Source: Bacillota bacterium (GTDB taxonomy: Bacteria; Sysuimicrobiota; Sysuimicrobiia; Sysuimicrobiales; Segetimicrobiaceae). Taken from it: 64,000 nucleotides of DNA. Position numbers and translations under genes: made by a program. The notes beneath the pieces were generated by a model. It saw only the letters and a list, made by a program, of their open reading frames with translations, had not been told where the DNA came from and made no database searches. Each line of letters begins with the position of its first letter. Within the stretch, counting starts at the first letter, position 1. Shown here in pieces: positions 25,915 to 34,880 of this stretch. The DNA lies in assembly GCA_021324975.1 (NCBI GenBank), contig JAJPIA010000063.1:23461-87460 (forward strand), written 5' to 3'.

Positions 25915-26469
25915 TCAGCGGTGCCCGGCGAGCGCCGTCACCGGGAAGACGTCCCGATACTTGCCCCCGGCAAAAACGAACACTGTCGATACACGGTCTC
26001 CCTTACCCGCTGAGCGGTCAATCAAGAACGCGACGCCTGTCCGGTCGTAGACGAGCACGATGGCGCCGTCACCATAGTCGACGGTTTCCGCGTAGCCGTA
26101 CGCCGCGCGAATCGCATTCGGGCTGCTCCCCACTCCTAGCCCGGCGGCCGTACGGTATCCGGCGTCATCGGAGCCGGAGAGCGCCACGATCTTCCGGGTC
26201 ACGACATCGACCAGCGCGCCCAAATGACGGAGGGGCCAGTGATAGCTCAGCATCGCTTGCGGGAGCAGCGCGGGGGGGAGCGGCGGCCCAAGCATCTCCG
26301 ACACCGTGTCCACCGAATCTCCGAGGTGAAAGAGGCCGATGGACCGGCCGGGCACGACGGGGTGGCTTTGGGCATGGGCGGGCAGCGCCGCGAGCACTAG
26401 GCCCGCGATAGCAAGAAGCGCCACAGTCCGGGCGCGCTGCGTAGACAACCTCGGGACCCGCACGGTCAA
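25915..26469 (-). CDS. Secreted protein of unknown function
   Basis: 184 residues. A signal peptide (RTVALLAIAGLVLAALPAHAQ, cleavage after AHA) is clear. The mature part has GLFHLGDSVDTVSEMLGPP and GLGVGSSPNAIRAAYGY, two G-x-G-D/S-S-x-x-x-hxxxhG turns like those of small beta-lactamase-inhibitor-like or SmpA-type repeats, but I do not recognise the family. The start is TTG 26469 or GTG 26463. A TATTAT box at 26515-26510 could be its promoter -10. Confidence 0.65.
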   Translation of the reverse strand: MTVRVPRLSTQRARTVALLAIAGLVLAALPAHAQSHPVVPGRSIGLFHLGDSVDTVSEMLGPPLPPALLPQAMLSYHWPLRHLGALVDVVTRKIVALSGSDDAGYRTAAGLGVGSSPNAIRAAYGYAETVDYGDGAIVLVYDRTGVAFLIDRSAGKGDRVSTVFVFAGGKYRDVFPVTALAGHR

Positions 26470-26740
26470 TACACCCGCCTATCGCCCGGCATCACCCGAT
26501 CTTCCTTAAATAATATCACCGCCACCAATATCACCCTCACCGCCGGGGCATTCCGCGAGGCGCCGCGCCGTCCACTCGCCGGGCCCGGTGACCCTGGGCG
26601 GCTCCGCGGCCCCGCGGCGGCTTACAATGAAAATGGAGCGGATCGCCCGTACTTTGGTCTGGCGCGACGAATGTCCGAAACCGGCGGAGATTTGGGCATT
26701 CGAAGTCGTGCGCGGTGCCCGCGCGGTGGAGGCGCTGCCC

Positions 26741-27778
26741 ATGTCCCAAAATCTGTTCAGACAGACGATCGTCGCCGTCATCTGGGATTTCGACAAGACC
26801 TTGATCCCGGGGTACATGCAGACCCCGCTGTTCCGCCACTACGGTGTCAATGAGGAGAAATTCTGGAGGGAGGTCGCGGGGCTACCGGAGTTCTACAAGA
26901 AGCGCGGCCTGGAGCTTGTCTCCCGCGATACGCTCTACCTCAATCACATCCTCACGTATGTGCGAAGCGGCCGCTTCAAGGGGCTCAACAACACGTTGCT
27001 GCGGGACCTCGGCGCGGCGCTCGAATTCTACCCAGGACTGCCCGAGTTCTTCGCCGCGGTCAAGGAGCACGTGGCTCAGCAGCCGGAATACCGGCAGGCC
27101 GAGATCCGCGTGGAGCACTACATCGTCAGCGTCGGGCTCCGGCAGATGATCCTCGGCAGCAAGATCGCGCCGTACGCCGACGGGGTGTGGGGATGCGAGT
27201 TCGTAGAGACGGTGGCACCCCCGGACTATCTGGACGCCGGACGGCAACAGCTTCTGCTGCAGACCCACCCGACCGCCTCCGAGATCGTCGAGCTGGGGTA
27301 CGTCATCGACAACACAACGAAGACCCGGGCGATCTTTGAGATCAACAAGGGAACGAACAAAGAACCGACGATCGACGTGAACGCGAAGATCGAGCCGCAG
27401 GACCGCCGGGTCCCCATCGAGAGCATGATCTACGTGGCCGATGGACCGAGCGACATCCCCGTGTTTTCCATCGTCAAGCAGTACGGTGGCCAGGCATACG
27501 CGGTGTACGGCCAAGGCGCGGGCAAAGAGTTCGAACAGGTTCGGACCCTGCAGGCCCAGCAACGCATCGACGCCTTTGGCCCGGCGGACTACCGGGAACG
27601 ATCACACACCGCGATGCTCATTCTCGACGCAGTCGACCGCGTCGCACGCCGCATCGTGGAAACCCGCCGCCGGATGGTCGGCGATCGCGTGGGCGCGCCG
27701 CCCCGGCACATCGCGAACGACGCCGACGCGGCCCCGGCCGTACGGACGCCTCGTCAACTCGATCTCGGCAGGGGATAG
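26741..27778 (+). CDS. HAD-superfamily phosphatase-like hydrolase
   Basis: 345 residues. Motif I is WDFDKTLIPG (nucleophile and acid Asp) and motif IV is YVADGPSDIPVFS. Between them lies a large helical cap. Phosphoserine-phosphatase-like enzymes look like this, but the length and the cap differ, so the substrate is unknown. ATG 26741 has TGGAGG upstream. The frame is open from 26588, but the added residues look unlike protein of this family. The last 40 residues are basic and probably disordered. Confidence 0.78.
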   Translation: MSQNLFRQTIVAVIWDFDKTLIPGYMQTPLFRHYGVNEEKFWREVAGLPEFYKKRGLELVSRDTLYLNHILTYVRSGRFKGLNNTLLRDLGAALEFYPGLPEFFAAVKEHVAQQPEYRQAEIRVEHYIVSVGLRQMILGSKIAPYADGVWGCEFVETVAPPDYLDAGRQQLLLQTHPTASEIVELGYVIDNTTKTRAIFEINKGTNKEPTIDVNAKIEPQDRRVPIESMIYVADGPSDIPVFSIVKQYGGQAYAVYGQGAGKEFEQVRTLQAQQRIDAFGPADYRERSHTAMLILDAVDRVARRIVETRRRMVGDRVGAPPRHIANDADAAPAVRTPRQLDLGRG

Positions 27779-27821
27779 GTGCGCGGCCGGTGGTGTGCCG
27801 CCGCCTGGCCGCGCACCCGCG

Positions 27822-28178
27822 TCACTGGGCGGGCAGGCCCGGGATCTCCAGGATCGGCCGGATCTCGACGGTTCCAAGCCGCGCCCCAGGGAGCCGGCCC
27901 GCGATCTCGATCGCCTCGTCGAGGTCTGGGACATCGACCAGGAAGTATCCTCCAAGTTGCTCGCGCGTCTCCGCGAACGGGCCGTCGGTGACGAGGCGCT
28001 TGCCCTGCCGCACCCGCACGCTCGTCGCCGTGGACACGGGCTGCAGGGGAGAGGCGTCGAGATACTGCCCGGTCGCCTTGATCTGGTGCGCGATCTGCGC
28101 GGATTCCCGGTAGCATTGCTCCTTTTCGGCTTCGTCCGAGGCATCCTCGGCGCCGTACACGAGCAGCATGTATTTCAT
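27822..28178 (-). CDS. YCII-related (DGPF) protein
   Basis: 118 residues. MKYMLLVYG at the start and TDGPFAETREQLGGYFLVD in the middle are the hallmark of the DGPF branch of YCII-related proteins. They form ferredoxin-like dimers, and their function is not established. The ATG overlaps the upstream YCII gene (ATGA) and has GGAGGG upstream. This family is well known to be encoded next to ECF42 sigma factors, as it is here. Confidence 0.88.
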   Translation of the reverse strand: MKYMLLVYGAEDASDEAEKEQCYRESAQIAHQIKATGQYLDASPLQPVSTATSVRVRQGKRLVTDGPFAETREQLGGYFLVDVPDLDEAIEIAGRLPGARLGTVEIRPILEIPGLPAQ

Positions 28179-28618
28179 CGCCCGCCCTCCTTCCCGTGCG
28201 CCGCGGACGGCCGCTGCAGGCCGGGCAGCGTCGCCGCCGCACGCTGAACGTCCGGCGGGAAGTCGGACAGTTCCTGCACCTGGCGTAGCTCGATCACGTA
28301 TTCGTCGCGATCCGATGCCGGGCACCTGAGCGCCCAGTCGACCGCCTCCTGTTTCGACCCCACCTGGATCATCCAGTACCCGCCGAGCGTCTCCTTGGTT
28401 TCCACAAACGGCCCGTCGGTCACGGTACGCTTGCCCTTCGACACCGAGACGCGCACGCCCATCGACGGCGGGTGAAGGCCATCGAGGGCGAGCAGGACGC
28501 CGGCTTGCTGTAGGGCTCTATTGTATTCCATCATCGCCTCGACGGCCTTGGCGTCCGGCATGGCGCCCGCCGCCGCCTTCTCATACCCCTTCGGAATCAT
28601 CAACATCATGAACCGCAT
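28175..28618 (-). CDS. YCII-related (DGPF) protein
   Basis: 147 residues. MRFMMLMIPKGYE and TDGPFVETKETLGGYWMI mark the same DGPF-type YCII family as its downstream neighbour. A C-terminal extension of about 30 residues is specific to this copy. ATG 28618 has GGAGGGG upstream. First gene of the two-gene operon that diverges from the ECF42 sigma gene, with the ECF42-like promoter at 28775-28801 some 150 nt upstream. Confidence 0.88.
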   Translation of the reverse strand: MRFMMLMIPKGYEKAAAGAMPDAKAVEAMMEYNRALQQAGVLLALDGLHPPSMGVRVSVSKGKRTVTDGPFVETKETLGGYWMIQVGSKQEAVDWALRCPASDRDEYVIELRQVQELSDFPPDVQRAAATLPGLQRPSAAHGKEGGR

Positions 28619-28774
28619 CGTACCCCTCCATCTCGGCGTATGGACTCCCCGCCGGCATCCAGTCGGCCGCGGATTCCCGCGGGGCGCACGATCACATACC
28701 TCCCACGCGTGGTGCGGGGCCGGCTCGGGCACGCCGGCGCCCCTGCCCATGCTGAGTGTGCGTTCCGCAACGTA

Positions 28775-28801
28775 GTCGAACGGGTCGGTTCGCAATCGAC
28801 A
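28775..28801 (-). promoter_or_regulatory. ECF42-type promoter motif upstream of YCII genes
   Basis: Minus-strand TGTCGA (28801-28796), 17-nt spacer, CGAC (28778-28775). As I recall it, the reported ECF42 consensus is TGTCGA at -35 and CGA(C/T) at -10. It points at the YCII operon and lies between that operon and the ECF42 gene. Confidence 0.6.
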
Positions 28802-28889
28802 GCCCGCTGGCGGCCCGCACCTCTTTTTCGATATGCTGGGAGCCGGCCGGCAGGGAAGGCACGCGACACGTACGCCGGGAGCCCGCGAT

Positions 28890-30131
28890 ATGAGCCAGGA
28901 TGCAGCCCATGTAGCTCAGGCGGTGGAGGCGATCTACCGGTCGGAGTCGCGCCGGGTCCTCGCCACGCTCATCCGCGTTCTCGGGGACTTCGACCTCGCC
29001 GAGGAGGCGCTGCACGATGCCTTTGCGGCGGCCGTGGCACAGTGGCCGAGGGACGGTGTGCCCGCCAACCCGAAGGCGTGGCTCGTCTCCACCGGCCGCT
29101 TCAAGGCCATCGACGCCATGCGGCGCCGTGCGCGATTCGACGCGTCGCTTGCCGAGCTTGCGAAGGAACTGGACACCGGCACGGCCGAATGGCGGGACGA
29201 GGAGCTCGAGGACGACCGGCTCAGGCTCATCTTCACCTGCTGCCATCCGGCCCTACCGCAGGACGCGCAGGTGGCGCTGACCCTGCGGGAAGTGTGCGGC
29301 CTCACCACGGAGCAGATCGCGCACGCCTTCCTCACGGCCGCGCCCACGCTCGCCCAACGCATCGTCCGTGCCAAGCGAAAGATCCGCGACGCCCGCATTC
29401 CGTATCGCGTGCCGTCTCGAGCGGACCTGCCCGATCGGCTGGATAGCGTGCTCCGCGTAGTCTACCTCGTGTTCAATGAGGGCTACTCGGCGTCCTCCGG
29501 CGCCGCGCTCACGAGGCCCGATCTCTCCGGCGAGGCCATCAGGCTTGGCCGGTTCCTCCTCGATTTGCTGCCGGAGCCGGAGGTCGCAGGATTGCTCGCG
29601 TTGATGCTGCTGCACGAGTCACGCCGGGCCGCGAGAGCGTCGGCCGCGGGGGAATTGATCCTGCTCGAAGAGCAGAATCGTTCGCGATGGAACCGCGAGC
29701 AGATCCGGGAAGGGCTGGAACTCGTGACCCGGGCGGTCTCCTCGCCGCGGGCCGGCCCCTACACGATCCAAGCGGCGATTGCGGCCGTTCACGCCACGGC
29801 ACCCACAGCCGGCGCCACGGACTGGAACCGCATCGTCGCGCTGTACGACGCGCTGCTGCGCACGGATCCGTCGCCCGTCGTCGAGTTGAACCGCGCGGTG
29901 GCGGTCGCGATGCGCGACGGCCCGAGGGCCGGCCTCGGTCTCATCGATGCCCTCCTCGAGCGGGGGGATCTCGCCGAATACCACCTGGCGCACGCCGCAC
30001 GGGCCGACCTGCATCGCCGGTTGGGGCAGGTCGACGCCGCCCGCGCCTCCTACGAGCGCGCCCTCGCCCTGACGGAGCAGGAACCCGAACGGCGGTTTCT
30101 GGAGCGGCGCCTGCGCGAGCTACGGGGTTAA
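28890..30131 (+). CDS. ECF42-family RNA polymerase sigma factor
   Basis: 413 residues. The N-terminal half has sigma-2 (RVLGDFDLAEEALHDAFAAAVAQWP, WLVSTGRFKAIDAMRRR) and sigma-4 (LTLREVCGLTTEQIAHAFLTAAPTLAQRIVRAKRKIR). The second half, about 200 residues, is the helical TPR-like extension of ECF42, with VYLVFNEGY, RLGRFLLDLLPEPEVAGLLALMLLHESRR and YDALLRTDPSPVVELNRAVAV. These sigma factors have no anti-sigma gene, and the extension is thought to control them. The neighbouring DGPF genes are the usual partners. ATG 28890 with GGGAG upstream is preferred to 28833. Confidence 0.92.
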   Translation: MSQDAAHVAQAVEAIYRSESRRVLATLIRVLGDFDLAEEALHDAFAAAVAQWPRDGVPANPKAWLVSTGRFKAIDAMRRRARFDASLAELAKELDTGTAEWRDEELEDDRLRLIFTCCHPALPQDAQVALTLREVCGLTTEQIAHAFLTAAPTLAQRIVRAKRKIRDARIPYRVPSRADLPDRLDSVLRVVYLVFNEGYSASSGAALTRPDLSGEAIRLGRFLLDLLPEPEVAGLLALMLLHESRRAARASAAGELILLEEQNRSRWNREQIREGLELVTRAVSSPRAGPYTIQAAIAAVHATAPTAGATDWNRIVALYDALLRTDPSPVVELNRAVAVAMRDGPRAGLGLIDALLERGDLAEYHLAHAARADLHRRLGQVDAARASYERALALTEQEPERRFLERRLRELRG

Positions 30132-30142
30132 GGAGACCTGCT

Positions 30143-32545
30143 GTGCGGCGGATCGCGTATGCGGCGGTGGGCATGGTCGTCGCGGCCTGCGTCGGCCTCG
30201 GCCTCGGAGGAGAACGCGTGGCCGGACCGGACGGCTCCGATGGCGTGACGGCGAACAACTGGACGTTGACGCCGGCCGGCGTGCAGGTCGCCGTCGGGGA
30301 CCGGCCGTTCGGCGCGGCGTTGAGTCCCGACGGACGCTATCTTGCCGTGAGCGACGACGGGGACGGCGTGCAGTCGCTGGCGCTGCTCGACACCTCGGCG
30401 AGGCTCGTCGTCCAGTCGATCCCGTATCACAAGCCGGACGCGCTGTACGTCGGCGTGGCGTGGGCGCCGGACGGGCGCCGCTTGTATGCCTCGGCCGGCG
30501 GCAACAATCTGGTGCGCACGTACGACTTCCAGGACGGGCGCCTGCGGGAAGGATCGCCGATCACCTTGGGAGAGCGCGCGGCACACGTCTACCCGGCCGG
30601 CCTGGCAGTGTCGGCGGACGGCCGGAGCCTCTACGTCGCGGAAAATCTGGCCAACCGGCTCGTCGCCGTCGACGCGGCGACGGGGCAACCCTCAGGTGTG
30701 GCTGATACCGGACCCCTCCCGTACGCCGTGGCCGCCGCCACGCACCGCGGCAAGATCTACGTGAGCAACTGGGGCGCCGACACCGTGACGGTCCTGCGGG
30801 CCGATGGACTCGCACCGCTCGGCACGGTGACCGTGGGGCTTCACCCCGCGGCGCTCGCGCTGGACCCATCTGGCGGGAGACTCTACGTCGCCAATACCGA
30901 CGGCGACAGCGTGTCGGTGGTGGATACCGGGACGGATCGCGTGGTGGCGACGGTATCGCTCGCGCCGTATCGTGGTGCGCCGGAGGGCAGCATCCCGGAC
31001 GGCCTCGCCGTGAGCAGCGATGGGCGGACGCTGTATGTCGCGAACGCCGGCAACAACGACGTTGCGGTGGTGGACCTCTCCGGTCCCCGGCCCGTGGTCG
31101 CGGGGTTGATCCCGACCGCCTGGTACCCGACGACCGTGACCATGTCGCGCGACGGACGCGTACTGTTCATCACGAACGCCAAGGGGCTCGGCGCCGGGGC
31201 GAACCCTCATGGCCCGAACCCCACGCGAGCCGAGACGGACAACGAGCAATATATCGGCAGCATGATCGTCGGCACCGTGTCGATCGTGGATGTCCCGGAC
31301 GCCCGGCAACTCGCGGCGTTGTCGGCCCGTGTCGTCCAGAACAACGGCTTCGACGAGGGCGCCGGTAGGCTGATACGCTCCGCCGCCGCGATACCGCCCC
31401 GCGTCGTGCCCCGGCGGGTCGGGGGCCCGTCGCTGATCAAGCACATCATTTACATCGTCAAGGAGAATCGCACGTACGACCAGGTGCTGGGCGACCTGCG
31501 GCAGGGAAACGGCGACCCGTCGCTCGTCTTGTTCGGGCCGGCCGTCGCGCCCAATCATCACACGCTGGCGCAGCAGTTCGTCCTGCTCGACAACTTCTAC
31601 GCGAATGCCGAGGTCAGCGCGGACGGCCACAACTGGTCGATGGCGGCGATGGCCAACGACTACGTGCAGAAGAACTGGCCGGCCAACTACTCCGACCGGG
31701 GCCGCGCCTACGACTTCGAGGGCGGACAGCCGGCCGCGTACCCGCGCAGCGGGTTTCTCTGGGATGCGGCGGCGCGGGCCAAGGTATCGTACCGGATCTA
31801 CGGCGAGTTCACCGAGTTGGGCATGACTCCCTCGCGGGGCACAATGGCCTCGATGGAGCGGCACGTCGACCCCGCCTATCACGGCTGGGACCTCAAGGTA
31901 ACGGACCAGACCCGGGTCGACGAGTGGCTGCGCGAGTTCAGGACATTTGAGCAGTCCGGGGAGATGCCGCAGCTCATGATCCTCCGGCTGCCTCAGGACC
32001 ACACCGCGGGCACCCGCCCCGGCTATCCGACGCCGCAGGCCATGATGGCGGACAACGACCTCGCGCTCGGGCGTCTCGTGGACGCCGTCAGCCATTCCCG
32101 CTTCTGGCAGGACACGCTGATCGTGGCGCTGGAAGACGACGCCCAGGACGGCCCGGACCATGTCGATGCCCATCGCACCGTCGCCCTCCTCGCCGGCGCC
32201 TACGTCCGGCGGGGCGCGGTGGACCACACGTTCTACAGCACCGTCTCCGCCTTGCGCACGATCGAGCTCATCCTCGGCATCCCGCCGCTCACGCAGTATG
32301 ATGCCGCCGCGCAGCCGCTCCTCGGCGCCTTCACGAGCGACGCGCGATTGGATCCGTACACGGCGATCGTGCCCCGGCAGTCCCTGACCGTCATGAATAC
32401 CCCCGCGTCGCCGGGCGCGGCGGAGTCGGCGCGCCTCGATTTCGACGAGGCGGACGAGGTGGGTCCCGGAGTGCTGAGCCGGATCCTCTGGCAGACCGTC
32501 AAGGGACACACTCCGCTCCCGACGAGCCCGAGGGAAATCCGCTAG
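30143..32545 (+). CDS. Lipoprotein with YVTN beta-propeller and phosphoesterase domains
   Basis: 800 residues. GTG 30143 with AAGGAG upstream gives a short signal ending in VVAAC, a lipobox. The propeller (about 40-400) has repeats such as SPDGRYLAVSDDG, SADGRSLYVAENLANRLVAVD and DPSGGRLYVANTDGDSVSVVD. The C-terminal half (about 430-760) is a phospholipase C/acid-phosphatase-type phosphoesterase with IIYIVKENRTYDQVLGDL, DNFYANAEVSADGHNWSMAA and DDAQDGPDHVDAHR, where metal ligands would lie. Substrate unknown. It starts 11 nt after the ECF42 gene and may be transcribed with it. Confidence 0.85.
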   Translation: MRRIAYAAVGMVVAACVGLGLGGERVAGPDGSDGVTANNWTLTPAGVQVAVGDRPFGAALSPDGRYLAVSDDGDGVQSLALLDTSARLVVQSIPYHKPDALYVGVAWAPDGRRLYASAGGNNLVRTYDFQDGRLREGSPITLGERAAHVYPAGLAVSADGRSLYVAENLANRLVAVDAATGQPSGVADTGPLPYAVAAATHRGKIYVSNWGADTVTVLRADGLAPLGTVTVGLHPAALALDPSGGRLYVANTDGDSVSVVDTGTDRVVATVSLAPYRGAPEGSIPDGLAVSSDGRTLYVANAGNNDVAVVDLSGPRPVVAGLIPTAWYPTTVTMSRDGRVLFITNAKGLGAGANPHGPNPTRAETDNEQYIGSMIVGTVSIVDVPDARQLAALSARVVQNNGFDEGAGRLIRSAAAIPPRVVPRRVGGPSLIKHIIYIVKENRTYDQVLGDLRQGNGDPSLVLFGPAVAPNHHTLAQQFVLLDNFYANAEVSADGHNWSMAAMANDYVQKNWPANYSDRGRAYDFEGGQPAAYPRSGFLWDAAARAKVSYRIYGEFTELGMTPSRGTMASMERHVDPAYHGWDLKVTDQTRVDEWLREFRTFEQSGEMPQLMILRLPQDHTAGTRPGYPTPQAMMADNDLALGRLVDAVSHSRFWQDTLIVALEDDAQDGPDHVDAHRTVALLAGAYVRRGAVDHTFYSTVSALRTIELILGIPPLTQYDAAAQPLLGAFTSDARLDPYTAIVPRQSLTVMNTPASPGAAESARLDFDEADEVGPGVLSRILWQTVKGHTPLPTSPREIR

Positions 32546-32774
32546 GGCCGGAGGCGTCATAGCGGCCGGAGTGTCCGGATCGCCCGGCGCCCGGCGCAGG
32601 ATGCGGGCGCGCCGCGTGCCGCAGGGCCGAGCCGGCGAGGCGCGACGCGACCAACGCGGCCGCCACGCCGATCGCGGCGGCCGCGGCCGCCAACAGGCCC
32701 ACGATCGCGAGTACGGCTTTCGCCACCGCGACCGCCACAAGCGTGATGAGCTGCACAAACCCCGCGATCATCAT
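32499..32774 (-). CDS. Possible small membrane protein
   Basis: 91 residues starting MMIAGFVQLITLVAVAVAKAV-like, with two adjacent hydrophobic helices, then a polar Arg/Gly/Ser-rich tail. The tail overlaps the end of the phosphoesterase lipoprotein gene on the other strand by 47 nt. It fills the otherwise empty 340-nt gap. The Shine-Dalgarno is weak (GGCGGTGG) and no family is recognised, so this may be a chance frame. Confidence 0.4.
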   Translation of the reverse strand: MMIAGFVQLITLVAVAVAKAVLAIVGLLAAAAAAIGVAAALVASRLAGSALRHAARPHPAPGAGRSGHSGRYDASGPSGFPSGSSGAECVP

Positions 32775-32887
32775 GGCGCCACCGCCTGGCCCCCGGCGAA
32801 GCATGTTTCCCCGGCGACCGGCAAGCCTAACGTGCAGCCGGTCGGGGTTTGACCGGCGCCTCGAGCCAGCGCCGCAGCGCTTCCCGG

Positions 32888-34033
32888 TTAGCCTACTGCG
32901 GCTTCGAACACGCGCAGGAAATTCAGGCCCAGGATCTTCGCCACGTCGCCGTCCGAGAATCCGCGCTGCACCAACCGGCGTGTGATGTTCGGCCAGTCCT
33001 CCCAGCTGCGGAAGTCCGTCAGGTGCTGGTTCCAGTCGACGCGGTGTTCCGGGCGGAAGCCGATGGCGTTCATCTCCTCGTTCATCCGGTCCGCCAGCTC
33101 GCGGGGAAAGACCGCGCCCCAGTCGGTGCCGATCCCAACGTGATCGATCCCGCAGATTTCCGCGGCACGCTCGAGGTGGGTCATCGCGACCTCGAGGCTC
33201 ACCTCGGGCCGGTCGGAGATAAAGAACGGGACGACCAGGATGCCGACGTAGCCCCCGGCGCCGGCCACGGCCCGCAGCAAGTCGTCGGCCTTGGCCCGGT
33301 CGTGCTTCGACAGCGCGGCGCAAAACGTATGGGTGCAGGCAACCGGCTTCTTGGACGCGCGGACGGCGTCCCAGGCCGTCTGAGCGCCGCAGTGCGATAA
33401 ATCGATCAGCACCCCCAACTCGTTGAGCGTACGCACCAATTGGACGCCGAAATGGCTCAAACCGGCGTCTGTGCGCTCCGTGCATCCATCCCCCACGTAG
33501 TTCCTGTTGTTGTAGGTGAGCTGAATGATACGGATCCCCAGGTCGTAAAAGAAGTCCAGTTGACGCCCGTCGAGCCCGAAGTGCGTGGTGTTCTGAAAGT
33601 TGAGCACAACGGCACGCCGGCCCTCGCGTTTGGCGCGCCGGACGTCATCGGCGTGGGTCGCCTTCACCAGGTGCTCCGGCAGGGCGTCGATCAGGCGCGT
33701 CGTGTGGGCGATCGCGTGCAGTTCGGCCTCGTAGCCGAACGGCGGCGAGCCGAAGCCGCCCTGCGTCGCCGACACGCAGGTGACCCCGGCGGCAATCCAG
33801 GCGTCGAGATACTGCTCCCGGGCGGCGCCGTCCGTCGCGATCTCGCGGACGAGCGAGCCATCGATCTCGGCCAGCACGTCGATCGCCGTCCTCCCGGCCG
33901 CCAGCATCGCACGGACCTGCTCGCGTATCCGCTGCGGGAAGATCGTCGGGCCGCCGGATAGCGTATCGATGACGATGCTTTCCTCGTGCAGGCGCTTCGC
34001 CCGCCGTTCTTGTTCGGCGCTCAGCGTCACCAT
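32888..34033 (-). CDS. Membrane dipeptidase-like M19 peptidase
   Basis: 381 residues of the amidohydrolase-fold M19 (renal dipeptidase) family. It shows VIDTLSGGP near the start, the ligand-rich VLIDLSHCGAQTAWDAV, CTHTFCAAL, the HVGIGTDWG block and the terminal GLNFLRVFEAAVG. It hydrolyses dipeptides, including D-amino-acid ones, with a di-zinc centre. No signal peptide, so it is cytoplasmic. GGAGGG sits directly against ATG 34042 but 9 nt before ATG 34033, so 34033 is the better start. Confidence 0.9.
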   Translation of the reverse strand: MVTLSAEQERRAKRLHEESIVIDTLSGGPTIFPQRIREQVRAMLAAGRTAIDVLAEIDGSLVREIATDGAAREQYLDAWIAAGVTCVSATQGGFGSPPFGYEAELHAIAHTTRLIDALPEHLVKATHADDVRRAKREGRRAVVLNFQNTTHFGLDGRQLDFFYDLGIRIIQLTYNNRNYVGDGCTERTDAGLSHFGVQLVRTLNELGVLIDLSHCGAQTAWDAVRASKKPVACTHTFCAALSKHDRAKADDLLRAVAGAGGYVGILVVPFFISDRPEVSLEVAMTHLERAAEICGIDHVGIGTDWGAVFPRELADRMNEEMNAIGFRPEHRVDWNQHLTDFRSWEDWPNITRRLVQRGFSDGDVAKILGLNFLRVFEAAVG

Positions 34034-34066
34034 GAAGTCCATCCCTCCGCGACACGTCCATGATAC

Positions 34067-34270
34067 CTAAACAGCCCGCAGTTTGTCCGGATTGCCGATC
34101 AGGAACCGCGCCACGTTGAGGCGTCCCTGCACCGGCCGGAGCGCCGCTCCGGGCACCTTCCCGCCGCCGTCGGCCCACATCGTGACATCATCGGCGAGCA
34201 ACACCGTCAACCCCTCCAGGTCGCCGGTCCGCGAGGCGCGCAGGAATTGCTCGACGGGCCGACGATTACG
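34067..34270 (-). pseudogene. Remnant of an ECF41 sigma factor C-terminus (SnoaL-like)
   Basis: Reading the minus strand gives PVEQFLRASRTGDLEGLTVL, then LADDVTMWADGGGKVPGAAL and RPVQGRLNVARFLIG before a stop at 34067. This matches the C-terminal SnoaL-like domain of ECF41 sigma factors, which has the DGGGK motif. There is no start codon, and an in-frame stop lies just upstream. The sigma domains are missing, so it is a decayed fragment. Confidence 0.7.
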
Positions 34271-34345
34271 GATCTTCGGACGTCTCCAATTTCAACCATG
34301 CATTTGGGAGAGAATTCGGCGTCGCCCCCCGCGCGTATCGCGGCC

Positions 34346-34636
34346 TCACTGATGGCTCGCCGGGGCGGGCGGCGTCGAGGATTGGGGGACGGTCGACCAC
34401 ACCTGTCCGTTGAAGCGCACGGTTTGGCCCACGCTCACTTCATTGTAAAACGTCAACGGAACCTCGTAGGGCGTGCCGTCGACGTCGATCAAGTAATCAC
34501 CGGCATCGGCCCCACGGACGTATTTCCCAGTCACCCGGCCATAGACGTAGGCATGTTGCCCGCATCCGACCGACACGTCGGCAGCAAACAGGCTGAGCAT
34601 GAGCACGAACAGCAGCACCGCCGTCCCATTTCGCAT
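34346..34636 (-). CDS. Small secreted protein of unknown function
   Basis: 96 residues. A hydrophobic signal (MRNGTAVLLFVLMLSLFAAD) is followed by a Cys in VSVGCGQ that could be lipidated, although the lipobox is not standard. The mature part is a small beta-rich domain (YVYGRVTGKYVRG, DYLIDVDGTPYEVPL, VRFNGQVWSTV) resembling an OB- or SH3-like barrel. ATG 34636 has GGAGGCG upstream, and the longer frame is rejected. The AT-rich palindrome at 34692-34712 lies about 55 nt upstream of its start. Confidence 0.7.
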   Translation of the reverse strand: MRNGTAVLLFVLMLSLFAADVSVGCGQHAYVYGRVTGKYVRGADAGDYLIDVDGTPYEVPLTFYNEVSVGQTVRFNGQVWSTVPQSSTPPAPASHQ

Positions 34637-34691
34637 GCAGCGCGCCTCCACCCGGATGTGCCGGGATGTCGTTCCATAATCGGCCAGAATC

Positions 34692-34712
34692 AATATTGAG
34701 ATTCTCAATATT
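34692..34712. promoter_or_regulatory. 21-bp perfect palindrome, candidate operator
   Basis: AATATTGAGA (34692-34701), one central T, TCTCAATATT (34703-34712). It is striking in GC-rich DNA and lies between the small secreted protein gene (minus) and the PadR gene (plus). The likely binder is a dimeric repressor, perhaps the adjacent PadR protein. Confidence 0.65.
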
Positions 34713-34845
34713 CTCACGCCACGATAGAGAACGACCTGGCCCGTGTCAAGTGGCGACCGCGGGTGTGGGCGGCGTAGCTGCGTGACGTGCGGCCACCGCG
34801 GGGACTCACGTCCCGGCGCCACGGCCATAAGCCGTCCGACACATC

Positions 34846-34874
34846 TTGACAATCGAACCATATATGCCTATTAT
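34846..34874 (+). promoter_or_regulatory. Consensus sigma-70 promoter of leaderless padR-like gene
   Basis: TTGACA (34846-34851), 17-bp spacer, TATTAT (34869-34874), then CCTGGC and the GTG start at 34881. The predicted transcript start is the start codon itself. Confidence 0.8.
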
Positions 34875-34880
34875 CCTGGC

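Noticed and set aside
25896..26411. 172-residue plus-strand frame after a good ribosome site
   Set aside because: Arg-rich antisense of a clear secreted protein. Kept only as a note on the orphan ribosome site.
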